A stretch of 64,000 nucleotides of DNA from Saccharomonospora marina XMU15. GTDB taxonomy: Bacteria; Actinomycetota; Actinomycetes; Mycobacteriales; Pseudonocardiaceae. The translations under genes were made by a program, and so were the position numbers. Below are positions 16,511 through 25,655 of the stretch, piece by piece; positions within the stretch are counted from its first letter, which is position 1, and every line of letters begins with the position of its first letter. Location: the NCBI RefSeq assembly GCF_000244955.1, contig NZ_CM001439.1:1826628-1890627 (forward strand), in the 5' to 3' direction. Below the pieces are notes generated by a model. That model searched no databases, was not told the DNA's origin, and was given only the letters and a program-made list of their open reading frames with translations.

Positions 16511-17877
16511 CAGCATGCCAAGTGGTCAATCCGGCCACCGCGGAAGTGATCCGCACGGTGGAGTTGACCAGCGCCGAAGCGGCCGATGCGGCCATCGAGC
16601 GGGCGAGTGCGGCAGCCCCGTCGTGGCGGGCGGTCGCTCCCGGCGACAGGGCGCGGTTGCTGCGCCGCTTCGCCGACGCCGTGGACGCCGACCTGGAGAA
16701 CCTCGCCCAGTTGGAGGTGGCCAACTCCGGCCACCCCATCGGCAACGCGCGCTGGGAGGCGGGCAACGTCCGCGACGTGCTGCACTACTACGCGGCGGCA
16801 CCGGAGCGGCTGATCGGCAAGCAGATCCCCGTGCCGGGCGGGGTGAACATCACCTTCGCAGAGCCGCTCGGTGTGGTCGGCGTGATCGTGCCGTGGAACT
16901 TCCCGATGCCCATCGCGGGCTGGGGCTTCGCGCCCGCGCTCGCGGCCGGGAACACCGTGGTGCTCAAGCCCGCCGAACTGACCCCGCTGACGGCGCTGCG
17001 GCTGGCGGAACTGGCGCGCGAGGCAGGCATCCCGCAGGACGTGTTCCAGGTGCTGCCGGGCAAGGGCTCTGTGGTGGGTCGGCGGTTCGTCGAGCACCCC
17101 GCCGTGCGCAAGGTGGTGTTCACCGGCTCCACCGAGGTCGGAAAGCAGATCATGGCAGGCTGCTCGCAGCAGGTGAAGCGGGTGACCCTGGAGTTGGGCG
17201 GCAAGAACGCCAACATCGTCTTCGCCGACGCCGACCTGGAACGCGCCGCGGCCACCGCTCCCTACGGGGTTTTCGACAACGCGGGCCAGGACTGCTGCGC
17301 GCGCTCCCGGATTCTGGTGCAGGCCGAGGTCTACGACCGCTTCATGGAGTTGCTCGAACCGGCGGTCAAGGGCGTGGTCGTCGGCGACCCCGGCGAGGAG
17401 AGCACCGAGATGGGGCCGCTGATCTCCGCCGAGCATCGGGCCTCGGTCGCCGCCTACCTTGACGGTGCCGCGCCGGTGGCGTTCACCGGCAGCGCGCCCG
17501 AAGGGCCGGGGTTCTGGTTCCCGCCAACCGTGGTGACGCCGCGCGATGTCACCGATCCGCTGCTCACCGAGGAGATCTTCGGCCCGATCGTGGCCGTCGT
17601 GCCGTTCTCCGACGAAGCCGAGGCGATCGCGCTGGCGAACGACACCGAGTACGGGTTGTCCGGCTCCATCTGGACCAGCGATGTCGGCCGCGCGCTGCGC
17701 GTCAGCCGCGGTGTCGAGGCGGGCAACCTCTCGGTGAACTCGCACGCGTCGGTGCGGTACTGGACGCCGTTCGGCGGCTTCAAGCAGTCCGGCCTCGGCA
17801 GGGAACTCGGCCCGGACGCGGTCGAGGCGTTCACCGAGACCAAGAACGTCTTCATCAGCACGGAGGGGAACCGATGA
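16507..17877 (+). CDS. NAD(P)-dependent aldehyde dehydrogenase
   Basis: 456-residue aldehyde dehydrogenase superfamily enzyme. Visible are the cofactor region VIVPWNFPMPIAGWG, the glutamate motif VTLELGGKNANIVFADAD and the catalytic cysteine in NAGQDCCARSR (the first Cys follows GQD). GFKQSGLGRELG is near the C-terminus. In context it would oxidise gamma-glutamyl acetaldehyde to gamma-glutamylglycine. It is coupled by ATGA overlaps to both neighbours (16507-16510 and 17874-17877), so the four genes are one translationally coupled operon. Confidence 0.9.
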   Translation: MTACQVVNPATAEVIRTVELTSAEAADAAIERASAAAPSWRAVAPGDRARLLRRFADAVDADLENLAQLEVANSGHPIGNARWEAGNVRDVLHYYAAAPERLIGKQIPVPGGVNITFAEPLGVVGVIVPWNFPMPIAGWGFAPALAAGNTVVLKPAELTPLTALRLAELAREAGIPQDVFQVLPGKGSVVGRRFVEHPAVRKVVFTGSTEVGKQIMAGCSQQVKRVTLELGGKNANIVFADADLERAAATAPYGVFDNAGQDCCARSRILVQAEVYDRFMELLEPAVKGVVVGDPGEESTEMGPLISAEHRASVAAYLDGAAPVAFTGSAPEGPGFWFPPTVVTPRDVTDPLLTEEIFGPIVAVVPFSDEAEAIALANDTEYGLSGSIWTSDVGRALRVSRGVEAGNLSVNSHASVRYWTPFGGFKQSGLGRELGPDAVEAFTETKNVFISTEGNR

Positions 17878-18641
17878 GCAAGCGGTTGCAGGACAGGGTC
17901 GCCGTGATCACCGGCGGCGGAAGTGGGATCGGGCTCGCGTCGGCGCGCAGGCTGGCGCAGGAGGGGGCCAAGGTCCTCATCGGCGACGTGGACATCGCCG
18001 CGGGCAAGGCGGCGGCACAGGAGGTCGGCGGCGAGTTCGTGCAGGCCGACGTCACGGTCGAGAGCGAGGTGGAGGCCATGTTCGCCGCCGCCGTCGAGCG
18101 TTTCGGCTCGGTCGACATCGCGTTCAACAACGCCGGTATCTCCCCGCCGGAGGACGACTCGATCCTCACCACCGGGCTGGACGCCTGGCGCAAGGTGCAG
18201 GAGGTGAACCTGACCTCGGTCTACCTGTGCTGCAAGCACGCCATCGGCCACATGCGCAGGCAGGGCAAGGGCTCGATCATCAACACGGCCTCGTTCGTCG
18301 CGGTGATGGGCGCGGCCACCTCGCAGATCTCCTACACCGCGTCCAAGGGCGGGGTACTGTCGATGAGCCGCGAACTGGGAGTGCAGTTCGCCCGCGAAGG
18401 CATCCGGGTCAACGCGCTGTGCCCTGGGCCGGTGAACACCCCGCTGCTGAAGGAACTGTTCGCCAAGGACCCCGAGCGCGCGGCCCGCAGGCTGGTGCAC
18501 GTGCCCATGGGCCGGTTCGCCGAGCCGGAGGAGATCGCCGCCGCCGTGGCGTTCCTGGCCAGTGACGACGCCTCCTTCATCACCGCGTCGCAGTTCCTTG
18601 TCGACGGCGGCATCGCGGGCGCCTACGTGACGCCGCTGTGA
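17874..18641 (+). CDS. Short-chain dehydrogenase/reductase of the ethanolamine operon
   Basis: 255-residue classical SDR. The cofactor motif is TGGGSGIG near residue 14. NNAG and the active-site YTASK (with SQISYTASKGG) follow, and the C-terminal SQFLVDGG is typical. Position in the operon suggests oxidation of the hydroxyl of gamma-glutamylethanolamide to the aldehyde used by the preceding dehydrogenase; this is inference. It ends two bases before a strong terminator. Confidence 0.85.
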   Translation: MSKRLQDRVAVITGGGSGIGLASARRLAQEGAKVLIGDVDIAAGKAAAQEVGGEFVQADVTVESEVEAMFAAAVERFGSVDIAFNNAGISPPEDDSILTTGLDAWRKVQEVNLTSVYLCCKHAIGHMRRQGKGSIINTASFVAVMGAATSQISYTASKGGVLSMSRELGVQFAREGIRVNALCPGPVNTPLLKELFAKDPERAARRLVHVPMGRFAEPEEIAAAVAFLASDDASFITASQFLVDGGIAGAYVTPL

Positions 18642-18643
18642 CC

Positions 18644-18675
18644 CCACGCGCCAGGGGTTCGCGCCTGGCGCGTGG
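18644..18675 (+). terminator. Terminator of the ethanolamine operon
   Basis: Perfect 12-bp stem CCACGCGCCAGG with its reverse complement around an 8-base loop, two bases past the SDR stop. It separates the ethanolamine operon from the riboswitch-controlled glycine cleavage operon. Confidence 0.75.
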
Positions 18676-18769
18676 CGACGCGTGCTGTGTCACTGTTCGC
18701 CCGGCGTGGTGGACGGATGGCCGAGCGTCGCGTACGTTATTTGTCCATAACCGAATACGTCGGCCGTAT

Positions 18770-18952
18770 GAGCCGGAGCGGGAGAGCCCCCGTGTAGTCG
18801 GCGGGGCACCGAAGGAGCAAACGCCCCACAATCTCTCAGGTACCGCTACCGCTTTCGGCGAGGCCACTCTGGAAAGCAGGCTCGAAGCCTCACCCAAGGT
18901 GAAAGCCGTGCACGCACGGTGAAACTCTCAGGTGCCATGACAGAGGGGGAGT
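18770..18952 (+). promoter_or_regulatory. Tandem glycine riboswitch
   Basis: Two glycine aptamers in series lie about 50 bases upstream of gcvP. The first (about 18775-18857) shows CGGGAGAGCCC, then GGCACCGAAGGAGCAA and AATCTCTCAGG. The second (about 18862-18952) shows CTCTGGAAAGCA, then CACCCAAGGTGAAAGC, AAACTCTCAGGTGCC and GACAGAGGGGGAG. These are the conserved cores of the gcvT riboswitch. A short linker joins the two. It presumably turns on gcvP-gcvT-gcvH-glyA when glycine is high. No Rho-independent hairpin is obvious between aptamer II and gcvP, so control may be at translation or by Rho. Confidence 0.93.
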
Positions 18953-19001
18953 TCCCAGTACGGACGGGTATGCCTGTCGTACGCGCGCGAAGGAGCTCCC
19001 G

Positions 19002-21869
19002 ATGCCAGAGCTGTCACCTAACCCACAAGCCCCGGGCGCGTTCGCCTCCCGCCACCTCGGGCCCAGCGAGTCCGAGCAGGCCAAGATGCTGGCCGAATGC
19101 GGCTACGGCAGCCTCGAAGGTCTGCTCGCCGCCGCGGTGCCGTCGGCCATCCGCTCGGCGGACGAGCTGAACCTGCCCGCCGCCGCCTCCGAGCAGGAGG
19201 CGATCGCCGAACTGCGGGCGCTGGCAGGCCGCAACCGGCCGATGACGCAGCTGATCGGCCTCGGCTACCACGACACCATCACCCCCGCCGTGATCAGGCG
19301 CAACGTGCTGGAGAACCCGGCGTGGTACACCGCCTACACGCCCTACCAGCCGGAGATATCGCAGGGCAGGCTGGAGGCGCTGCTCAACTTCCAGACCATG
19401 GTCGCCGACCTCACCGGCCTCGCCACGGCGAACGCGTCGCTGCTCGACGAGTCCACCGCGGTGGCCGAGGCGGTGCTGCTGATGCGACGTGTCGCCAAGG
19501 CCAAGTCGAACACCGTGGTGCTCGACGCGGAATGCCTGCCGCAGACGATCGCCGTCGTGCGCACGAGGGCCGAGGCGGTGGGCATCGAGGTCGATGTGCG
19601 CGACCTCGCCGAGGGCCTGCCCGAGGAGTTCTTCGGCGTGATCGTGCAGTACCCGGGCGCCTCGGGCGTGCTGCGCGAAGGCGACTTCTACTCCCGGATC
19701 GGCCAAGCCGCCAAGCAGGCTGGCGCGCTGTACTGCGTGGCGGCCGACCTGCTGGCGCTGACGATGGTGACCCCGCCCGGTGAGTTCGGCGCCGACCTCG
19801 CGGCAGGCACCACACAACGGTTCGGGGTGCCGCTGGGTTACGGCGGTCCGCACGCCGGGTACCTCGTCGTGCGTTCCGGGCTCGAGCGCTCGCTGCCGGG
19901 CAGGCTCGTCGGTGTCTCGATCGACACGGCGGGCGCCCCCGCCTACCGGCTGGCGTTGCAGACCCGGGAGCAGCACATCCGTCGAGAGAAGGCGACGAGC
20001 AACATCTGCACCGCTCAGGTGCTGCTCGCCGTGATCGCCTCGATGTACGCCGTCTACCACGGCCCCGACGGGCTGCGCAGGATCGCGCAGCGGGTGCACG
20101 GCAACGCCACCGCGCTCGCCGACGCGCTTCGCGGCGGCGGTGTCGAGGTGGTGCACGGCCACTTCTTCGACACCGTGCTCGCCCGCGTGCCGGGCAGGGC
20201 GGCCGCCGTGGTCACGGCGGCGAGGCAGGAAGGTGTCAACCTCGGGCTCGCCGACCCCGACCACGTGCGCGTGGCCTGCGACGAGAAGACCGACGCTCGC
20301 GTGCTGCGTGCCGTGCTCGCGGCCTTCGGTGTGGCAGGCGAACCCGCCGAGCGGGCAGCGCCCTCCCCCGCGTTGCCCGCCGGTCTGCAGCGCGGCAGCG
20401 AGTACCTGACCCACGAGGTGTTCCACCGCTACCACAGCGAGACCGCGATGCTTCGCTACCTGCGCAGGCTCGCCGACTTCGACTTCGCGCTCGATCGTGG
20501 CATGATCCCGCTCGGCTCCTGCACGATGAAGCTCAACGCCACCACGGAGATGGAGCCCGTCACCTGGCCGGAGTTCAGCGACGTGCACCCCTTCGCGCCG
20601 GAGGAGGACGCGCAGGGCTACCGGGAACTGATCGACCAGCTGTGCACGTGGTTGGCCGAGGTCACCGGATACGACAGGGTGTCGCTGCAACCCAACGCGG
20701 GCAGCCAGGGCGAGTTGGCCGGGCTGCTCGCCATCCGCGCCTACCACCGCGGCAACGGCGAACCCAACCGCGACGTGTGCCTCATCCCCTCCTCCGCGCA
20801 CGGCACCAACGCGGCCTCGGCGGTGCTCGCCGGAATGCGGGTCGTCGTGGTGGCCTGCACGGTCGACGGCGACGTCGACCTCGCCGACCTGCGCTCCAAA
20901 GTGGAGGAACACAGCGACACGCTCGCCGCCATCATGGTCACCTACCCCTCCACCCACGGGGTGTACGAGCAGGGCATCGGCGAGCTGGCGAGGATCGTGC
21001 ACGAGGGCGGCGGCCAGGTTTACGTCGACGGCGCGAACCTCAACGCGTTGCTCGGGCTCGCCAAGCCCGGCGAGTTCGGCGGCGACGTGTCGCACCTGAA
21101 CCTGCACAAGACGTTCTGCATCCCGCACGGCGGTGGTGGTCCCGGGGTCGGCCCGGTGGCGGTGCGCTCCCACCTGGCGCCCTACCTGCCCAACCACCCG
21201 CTGCACCCGGCGGCGGGCCCGAGCACCGGGGTTGGCCCCATCTCGGCCGCTCCGTTCGGTTCCGCGTCGATCCTGCCGATCTCGTGGGCCTACGTACGGA
21301 TGATGGGCGCGGCAGGACTGACCCGTGCCACCCAGGTCGCCGTGCTCGCGGCCAACTACGTCGCCGCGAGGCTCGCGCCGCACTACCCGGTGCTGTACAC
21401 CGGGCAGAACGGGCTCGTGGCCCACGAGTGCATTCTGGACCTGCGCCAGCTGACGAAGCAGACCGGCGTGACCGTGGACGACGTCGCCAAGCGACTGATC
21501 GACTACGGCTTCCACGCCCCGACGATGTCGTTCCCGGTGGCGGGCACGCTGATGGTGGAGCCCACCGAGAGCGAGGACCTCGCGGAGCTGGACCGGTTCT
21601 GCGACGCGATGATCGCCATCCGGCGCGAGATCGACGACGTCGCGTCCGGACGCTGGAGCGTGGAGCAGAGCCCGCTGCGCAACGCGCCGCACACGGCGGA
21701 GCAACTCGCGGGGGAGTGGGAGCTGCCCTACGACCGGATGCTCGCCGCCTACCCCGGCAACAGGGCGGTCAAGGGCAAGTACTTCTCGCCGGTGCGGCGC
21801 ATCGAGGGCGCCTACGGCGACCGCAACCTGGTGTGCTCGTGCCCGCCCATCGCCACCTACGAGAGCTGA
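19002..21869 (+). CDS. gcvP: Glycine dehydrogenase (decarboxylating), P protein
   Basis: 955-residue PLP enzyme that decarboxylates glycine and passes the aminomethyl group to lipoyl-GcvH. Full-length single-chain type with both halves. The N-terminal half has [10 protein letters not shown] and [20 protein letters not shown] (shown in parts). The C-terminal half has the PLP lysine in [20 protein letters not shown] 19002 is preceded by GAAGGAG. It is the first gene after the glycine riboswitch and 10 bases upstream of gcvT. Its placement after an ethanolamine pathway ending in glycine suggests catabolism of that glycine to a C1 unit. Confidence 0.97.
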   Translation: MPELSPNPQAPGAFASRHLGPSESEQAKMLAECGYGSLEGLLAAAVPSAIRSADELNLPAAASEQEAIAELRALAGRNRPMTQLIGLGYHDTITPAVIRRNVLENPAWYTAYTPYQPEISQGRLEALLNFQTMVADLTGLATANASLLDESTAVAEAVLLMRRVAKAKSNTVVLDAECLPQTIAVVRTRAEAVGIEVDVRDLAEGLPEEFFGVIVQYPGASGVLREGDFYSRIGQAAKQAGALYCVAADLLALTMVTPPGEFGADLAAGTTQRFGVPLGYGGPHAGYLVVRSGLERSLPGRLVGVSIDTAGAPAYRLALQTREQHIRREKATSNICTAQVLLAVIASMYAVYHGPDGLRRIAQRVHGNATALADALRGGGVEVVHGHFFDTVLARVPGRAAAVVTAARQEGVNLGLADPDHVRVACDEKTDARVLRAVLAAFGVAGEPAERAAPSPALPAGLQRGSEYLTHEVFHRYHSETAMLRYLRRLADFDFALDRGMIPLGSCTMKLNATTEMEPVTWPEFSDVHPFAPEEDAQGYRELIDQLCTWLAEVTGYDRVSLQPNAGSQGELAGLLAIRAYHRGNGEPNRDVCLIPSSAHGTNAASAVLAGMRVVVVACTVDGDVDLADLRSKVEEHSDTLAAIMVTYPSTHGVYEQGIGELARIVHEGGGQVYVDGANLNALLGLAKPGEFGGDVSHLNLHKTFCIPHGGGGPGVGPVAVRSHLAPYLPNHPLHPAAGPSTGVGPISAAPFGSASILPISWAYVRMMGAAGLTRATQVAVLAANYVAARLAPHYPVLYTGQNGLVAHECILDLRQLTKQTGVTVDDVAKRLIDYGFHAPTMSFPVAGTLMVEPTESEDLAELDRFCDAMIAIRREIDDVASGRWSVEQSPLRNAPHTAEQLAGEWELPYDRMLAAYPGNRAVKGKYFSPVRRIEGAYGDRNLVCSCPPIATYES

Positions 21870-21879
21870 GGCGAGCCCG

Positions 21880-23010
21880 GTGAACTCCGCGAAGACCGCG
21901 AAGACTGCGACGACTCCGACAACTCTGAAGACTCCGCTGCACGAGGTGCATCTCCAACTCGGTGCCTCGTTCACCGACTTCGCGGGCTGGTCGATGCCGG
22001 TGCGCTACTCCAGCGAACTGGTCGAGCACAAGGCCGTACGCGAGGCGGCAGGCCAGTTCGACCTCTCCCACATGGGCGAGATCGAGCTGTCCGGGCCGCA
22101 GGCGGCGCAGGCGCTGGACTACGCGCTGGTCGGCAAGCTGTCCGCGGTGAAGGCCGGCCGCGCGCGCTACACGATGATGTGCGAGGAGTCCGGCGGCGTG
22201 CTGGACGATCTCGTCGTCTACCGGCCGGAGCAGGACCGGTTTCTCGTCGTGGCCAACGCGGGCAACGCCACCGTGGTCGCCCAGCGACTGCGGGAACGGG
22301 CCAGCGGCTTCGACGCCCACGTGGACGACCGCTCCGAGGCGACCGCACTGATCGCCGTGCAGGGCCCGCACTCGCCGGCGATCGTGGCGGCGGCCACGGG
22401 CGCGGACCTTTCCGGACTGAAGTACTACGCGAGCATGCCAGCCCGCGTCGGCGAGCACGAGGTGCTGCTGGCCCGCACCGGCTACACCGGGGAGGACGGC
22501 TTCGAGGTGTTCGCCGACGCCGGTGAGGCGGTGTCGGTGTGGCAGTCGCTGGCGGCGGCCGGCGAGCCGCACGGCCTGCTGCCCTGCGGTCTGGCGTGCC
22601 GCGACACGCTGCGGCTCGAGGCGGGGATGCCGCTGTACGGCAACGAGTTGGGCACCGAGTTGACGCCGATGCACGCGGGCCTGGGCCGGGTGGTGAAGTT
22701 CGACAAGCCCGGTGACTTCGTCGGCAGGGCCGCGCTGGAGAAGGCCCCCGAACCCGACCGCGTGCTGGTGGGTTTGCGCGGCGAGGGCAGGCGCGCGCCC
22801 CGGCACGGCTACCGGGTGCTACACGGTGAGCGGGCCGTTGGCGAGGTCACCAGCGGGGCGCTGTCGCCGACGCTGGGCTACCCGATCGCTATGGCTTACG
22901 TGGAAGGCGAGTTCGCCGAGCCCGGCACCGAACTCGGCGCCGACATCCGAGGGCGGACGCAGCCCGTGACGGTCGTCGCCATGCCGTTCTACAAGCGGCC
23001 CACCACCTAG
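21880..23010 (+). CDS. gcvT: Aminomethyltransferase, T protein of glycine cleavage
   Basis: 376-residue tetrahydrofolate-dependent aminomethyltransferase. Family motifs are [35 protein letters not shown] and [18 protein letters not shown] 21880 gives a 17-residue Thr/Lys/Ala-rich extension ([14 protein letters not shown]) before the usual N-terminus; GAGGCGAG lies upstream and no better start exists. The extension is encoded by imperfect repeats of GAAGACT/ACTCCG, so it may be a recent low-complexity expansion. Confidence 0.95.
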   Translation: MNSAKTAKTATTPTTLKTPLHEVHLQLGASFTDFAGWSMPVRYSSELVEHKAVREAAGQFDLSHMGEIELSGPQAAQALDYALVGKLSAVKAGRARYTMMCEESGGVLDDLVVYRPEQDRFLVVANAGNATVVAQRLRERASGFDAHVDDRSEATALIAVQGPHSPAIVAAATGADLSGLKYYASMPARVGEHEVLLARTGYTGEDGFEVFADAGEAVSVWQSLAAAGEPHGLLPCGLACRDTLRLEAGMPLYGNELGTELTPMHAGLGRVVKFDKPGDFVGRAALEKAPEPDRVLVGLRGEGRRAPRHGYRVLHGERAVGEVTSGALSPTLGYPIAMAYVEGEFAEPGTELGADIRGRTQPVTVVAMPFYKRPTT

Positions 23011-23030
23011 AAACAGCCGAAAGGGTTTTG

Positions 23031-23402
23031 ATGAACATCCCGGAGAATCTGCGCTACACCCGTGAGCACGAGTGGGTCAGCGGCGATGAGGTGGTGACCA
23101 TCGGTGTGACGGCCTTCGCCGCCGACTCACTCGGCGACGTGGTCTACGTGCAACTGCCCGATGTCGGCGACAAGGTGACGGCGGGCGAGGTCTGCGGCGA
23201 GATCGAGTCGACCAAGTCGGTCAGCGACCTGTACTCGCCCGTGACAGGAGAGGTCGTCGAGGTCAATCAGTCCGTGGTGGACAAACCGGAGACCGTGAAC
23301 GCAGACCCCTACGACGCGGGCTGGCTGTTGCGGGTACGCGCGAGCAGCGTGCCCGAACTGCTCGCCGCCGACGCCTACGCCGCACTGATCCAGGAGGGCT
23401 GA
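23031..23402 (+). CDS. gcvH: Glycine cleavage H protein (lipoyl carrier)
   Basis: 123-residue lipoyl-domain protein. The lipoylation lysine is in [20 protein letters not shown], and the N-terminus [14 protein letters not shown] is typical. ATG 23031 is used; a TTG at 23028 immediately precedes it and the site GAAAGGG suits the ATG. It is 20 bases after gcvT and one base before glyA. Confidence 0.96.
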   Translation: MNIPENLRYTREHEWVSGDEVVTIGVTAFAADSLGDVVYVQLPDVGDKVTAGEVCGEIESTKSVSDLYSPVTGEVVEVNQSVVDKPETVNADPYDAGWLLRVRASSVPELLAADAYAALIQEG

Positions 23403-23403
23403 C

Positions 23404-24666
23404 ATGAGCTCGTTCGACGCCGACCTGTCCACTGTCGACCCCGAGGTCGCCGAGGCGGTGGCTGCCGAGCTGACCCGGCAGCGCTCGACGCTGGAGATGA
23501 TCGCCTCGGAGAACTTCGCGCCCGCCGGGGTGCTGCAGGCACAGGGCTCGGTGCTGACCAACAAGTACGCCGAGGGCTACCCCGGCCGTCGCTACTACGG
23601 CGGTTGCGAGCACGTCGACGTGGTGGAGAACCTGGCGATCGAGCGGGCGAAGTCACTGTTCGGCGCCGAACACGCCAACGTACAGCCGCACTCCGGTGCC
23701 CAGGCCAACGCGGCGGCGATGGTGTCGATGCTGGAGCCGGGAGACACCATTCTCGGTCTCGACCTCGCGCACGGCGGCCACCTCACACACGGCATGCGGC
23801 TGAACTTCTCCGGCAGGCTCTACAACGTCGTGGCCTACCACGTGGACGCCGAGACCGGGCTGATCGACATGGCCGAAGTGGACCGGCTGGCCACCGAGCA
23901 CCGGCCCAAGCTCATCATCGCGGGCTGGTCGGCATACCCGAGGCAGCTGGATTTCGCCGAGTTCCGGCGCATCGCCGACTCGGTGGGCGCGAAGCTGATG
24001 GTCGACATGGCCCACTTCGCGGGGCTGGTCGCGGCGGGCCTGCACCCCAATCCCGTACCGTTCGCCGACATCGTCACCACCACGACCCACAAGACGCTCG
24101 GCGGTCCGCGCGGTGGAATCGTGTTGTGCGGCAAGGAACATGCCAAGAAGCTGAACTCGGCGGTGTTTCCCGGCCAGCAGGGCGGTCCGCTGGAGCACGT
24201 GATCGCGGCCAAGGCGGTGGCGCTGAAGATCGCGGCGAGCGAGGAGTTCCGTGATCGCCAGCAGCGGGTGTTGCAGGGTGCCAAGCTGCTCGCGCAGCGG
24301 TTGAGCGAACCCGACTGCGCCACCGCGGGCGTGCGGGTGCTCACCGGAGGCACCGACGTTCACCTGGTACTCGTCGACCTCGTGAAGTCCGAACTGGACG
24401 GGAAGCAGGCCGAGGACCGGCTGCACTCGATCGGGATCACGGTCAACCGCAACGCCGTGCCGTTCGACCCCCGCCCACCGATGGTGACCTCGGGCCTTCG
24501 GATCGGCACCCCCGCGCTGGCCACCCGTGGTTTCGGCGCGGACGACTTCACCGAGGTCGCCGACATCATCGCCCGCGCGCTGCTGCCCGAGTTCGACGAG
24601 GCCACGCGGGACGAACTGGGTTCGCGCGTCAGCCTGCTCGCCGACAAGCATCCGCTGTACGTGTAG
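23404..24666 (+). CDS. glyA: Serine hydroxymethyltransferase
   Basis: 420-residue PLP enzyme interconverting serine and glycine with tetrahydrofolate. It shows [26 protein letters not shown] and the PLP-lysine motif [15 protein letters not shown]. It is the last gene of the riboswitch-controlled unit and turns glycine plus the methylene-THF made by glycine cleavage into serine. Actinobacteria often hold a second glyA elsewhere for anabolism; this one is probably the catabolic copy, by context. Confidence 0.95.
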   Translation: MSSFDADLSTVDPEVAEAVAAELTRQRSTLEMIASENFAPAGVLQAQGSVLTNKYAEGYPGRRYYGGCEHVDVVENLAIERAKSLFGAEHANVQPHSGAQANAAAMVSMLEPGDTILGLDLAHGGHLTHGMRLNFSGRLYNVVAYHVDAETGLIDMAEVDRLATEHRPKLIIAGWSAYPRQLDFAEFRRIADSVGAKLMVDMAHFAGLVAAGLHPNPVPFADIVTTTTHKTLGGPRGGIVLCGKEHAKKLNSAVFPGQQGGPLEHVIAAKAVALKIAASEEFRDRQQRVLQGAKLLAQRLSEPDCATAGVRVLTGGTDVHLVLVDLVKSELDGKQAEDRLHSIGITVNRNAVPFDPRPPMVTSGLRIGTPALATRGFGADDFTEVADIIARALLPEFDEATRDELGSRVSLLADKHPLYV

Positions 24667-24674
24667 CGGCCGTC

Positions 24675-24695
24675 GCCGGTGACTCGTTCACCGGC
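24675..24695 (+). terminator. Short hairpin after glyA
   Basis: 8-bp stem GCCGGTGA/TCACCGGC with a 5-base loop, nine bases after the glyA stop. A modest terminator candidate. Confidence 0.45.
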
Positions 24696-24752
24696 CTGCC
24701 CGCGTGCGGGGCATACACTCGCCGCAGGACACCGGATCGGCAGGAGGCGGCC

Positions 24753-25505
24753 GTGAGCACTGGGCTCGGCAGGGACCCACGAGCGGTCCCCGCCGTGGCC
24801 GGTGCCAGCGCCGGAGACGCGCTGTTTCGCCCCGTCCGCGCAGGCAACGCCTTCGAGGAGACCGTGGAGCGGTTGTTGCAGGCGGTGCGCCTGGGTGTGG
24901 TGGGCGCGGGGGAGCGGTTGCCGTCGGAACGAGAGTTGGCCGAGCGGCTCGGTGTGAGCAGGGTGACCTTGCGTGAGGCCATCAGGGCGCTGGCCGACGC
25001 CGGATACGTCGAGTCGCGGCGGGGCCGCTACGGCGGCACTTTCGTCAAGGAAAGTCTGCCCGCGCCGCGCGCCGCCGGTCGGTTGACCGACCCGGGTGCA
25101 CTGGAGGACACCCTCGGCCTTCGGTACGTGCTGGAAACCGGTGCCGCCGAGCTTGCGGCATCCCGTTCGCTGAGCCCGGCCGATCGCAGGCACCTCACAG
25201 CCACGCTGGCCGAGGCGTGCACGGCCGACGTGTCCGACTACCGTCGCAGGGACTCTCGCCTGCACCTGGCCATCGCCGAGGTCACCGGCTCGGCCTCGCT
25301 GACCTCGGCCCTTGCCGACGTTCGGATGCGCGTGAACGAACTGCTGGACGAGATCCCGTTGCTTGAACCCAACCTCGACCACTCCAACGCCCAGCACGAA
25401 GCCGTGGTGGAGGCGATACTCGCGGGCGATTCGGCCGCCGCGCGCAGCGCGATGACCGAGCACGTCGAGGGCACCGCCTCACTGCTGCGCGGGTTCCTGC
25501 AGTGA
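24753..25505 (+). CDS. GntR/FadR-family transcriptional regulator
   Basis: 250-residue regulator. The winged HTH is at about residues 37-100 (AGERLPSERELAERLGVSRV, then TLREAIRALADAGYVESRRG). The all-alpha FCD ligand domain has LRYVLETGAAELAA, RLHLAIAEVTGS and the metal-site type AQHEAVVEAI. GTG 24753 is preceded by CAGGAGG. It follows glyA in the same direction and is the only regulator next to the ethanolamine/glycine block, so it may sense an intermediate of that pathway. The target is not proven; the iron-regulated operon also begins 150 bases downstream. Confidence 0.87.
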   Translation: MSTGLGRDPRAVPAVAGASAGDALFRPVRAGNAFEETVERLLQAVRLGVVGAGERLPSERELAERLGVSRVTLREAIRALADAGYVESRRGRYGGTFVKESLPAPRAAGRLTDPGALEDTLGLRYVLETGAAELAASRSLSPADRRHLTATLAEACTADVSDYRRRDSRLHLAIAEVTGSASLTSALADVRMRVNELLDEIPLLEPNLDHSNAQHEAVVEAILAGDSAAARSAMTEHVEGTASLLRGFLQ

Positions 25506-25574
25506 CCCGTCTCCTGCTCGCATGCCGGCAGTGGCCTTGCTCACTTTGGTTGCCACCCGCTCCCGGGGTTATGC

Positions 25575-25593
25575 TCAGGCAAGGCTTCCCTAA
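25575..25593. promoter_or_regulatory. Iron box 1 (DtxR/IdeR-type operator)
   Basis: TCAGGCAAGGCTTCCCTAA matches the DtxR/IdeR consensus TTAGGTTAGGCTAACCTAA at 14 of 19 positions and is itself palindromic. It lies 63 bases upstream of the adenylation/acyltransferase gene that precedes the ferric transporter genes. Confidence 0.65.
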
Positions 25594-25594
25594 T

Positions 25595-25613
25595 TTTGGG
25601 AAGGCTTGGCTTG
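25595..25613. promoter_or_regulatory. Iron box 2, weaker, exactly 20 bp after box 1
   Basis: TTTGGGAAGGCTTGGCTTG matches the same consensus at 11 of 19 and repeats the AAGGCTT centre of box 1 with a 20-bp offset, two helical turns away, so two dimers could bind the same face. Confidence 0.45.
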
Positions 25614-25655
25614 TCGACACGGGGTGGTCGACCCGATCGGGAGTGAGCACGAGCC

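Noticed and set aside
19014-21974. A 986-residue minus-strand open frame opposite gcvP
   Set aside because: Antisense shadow of gcvP with no domain and typical high-GC artefact composition.
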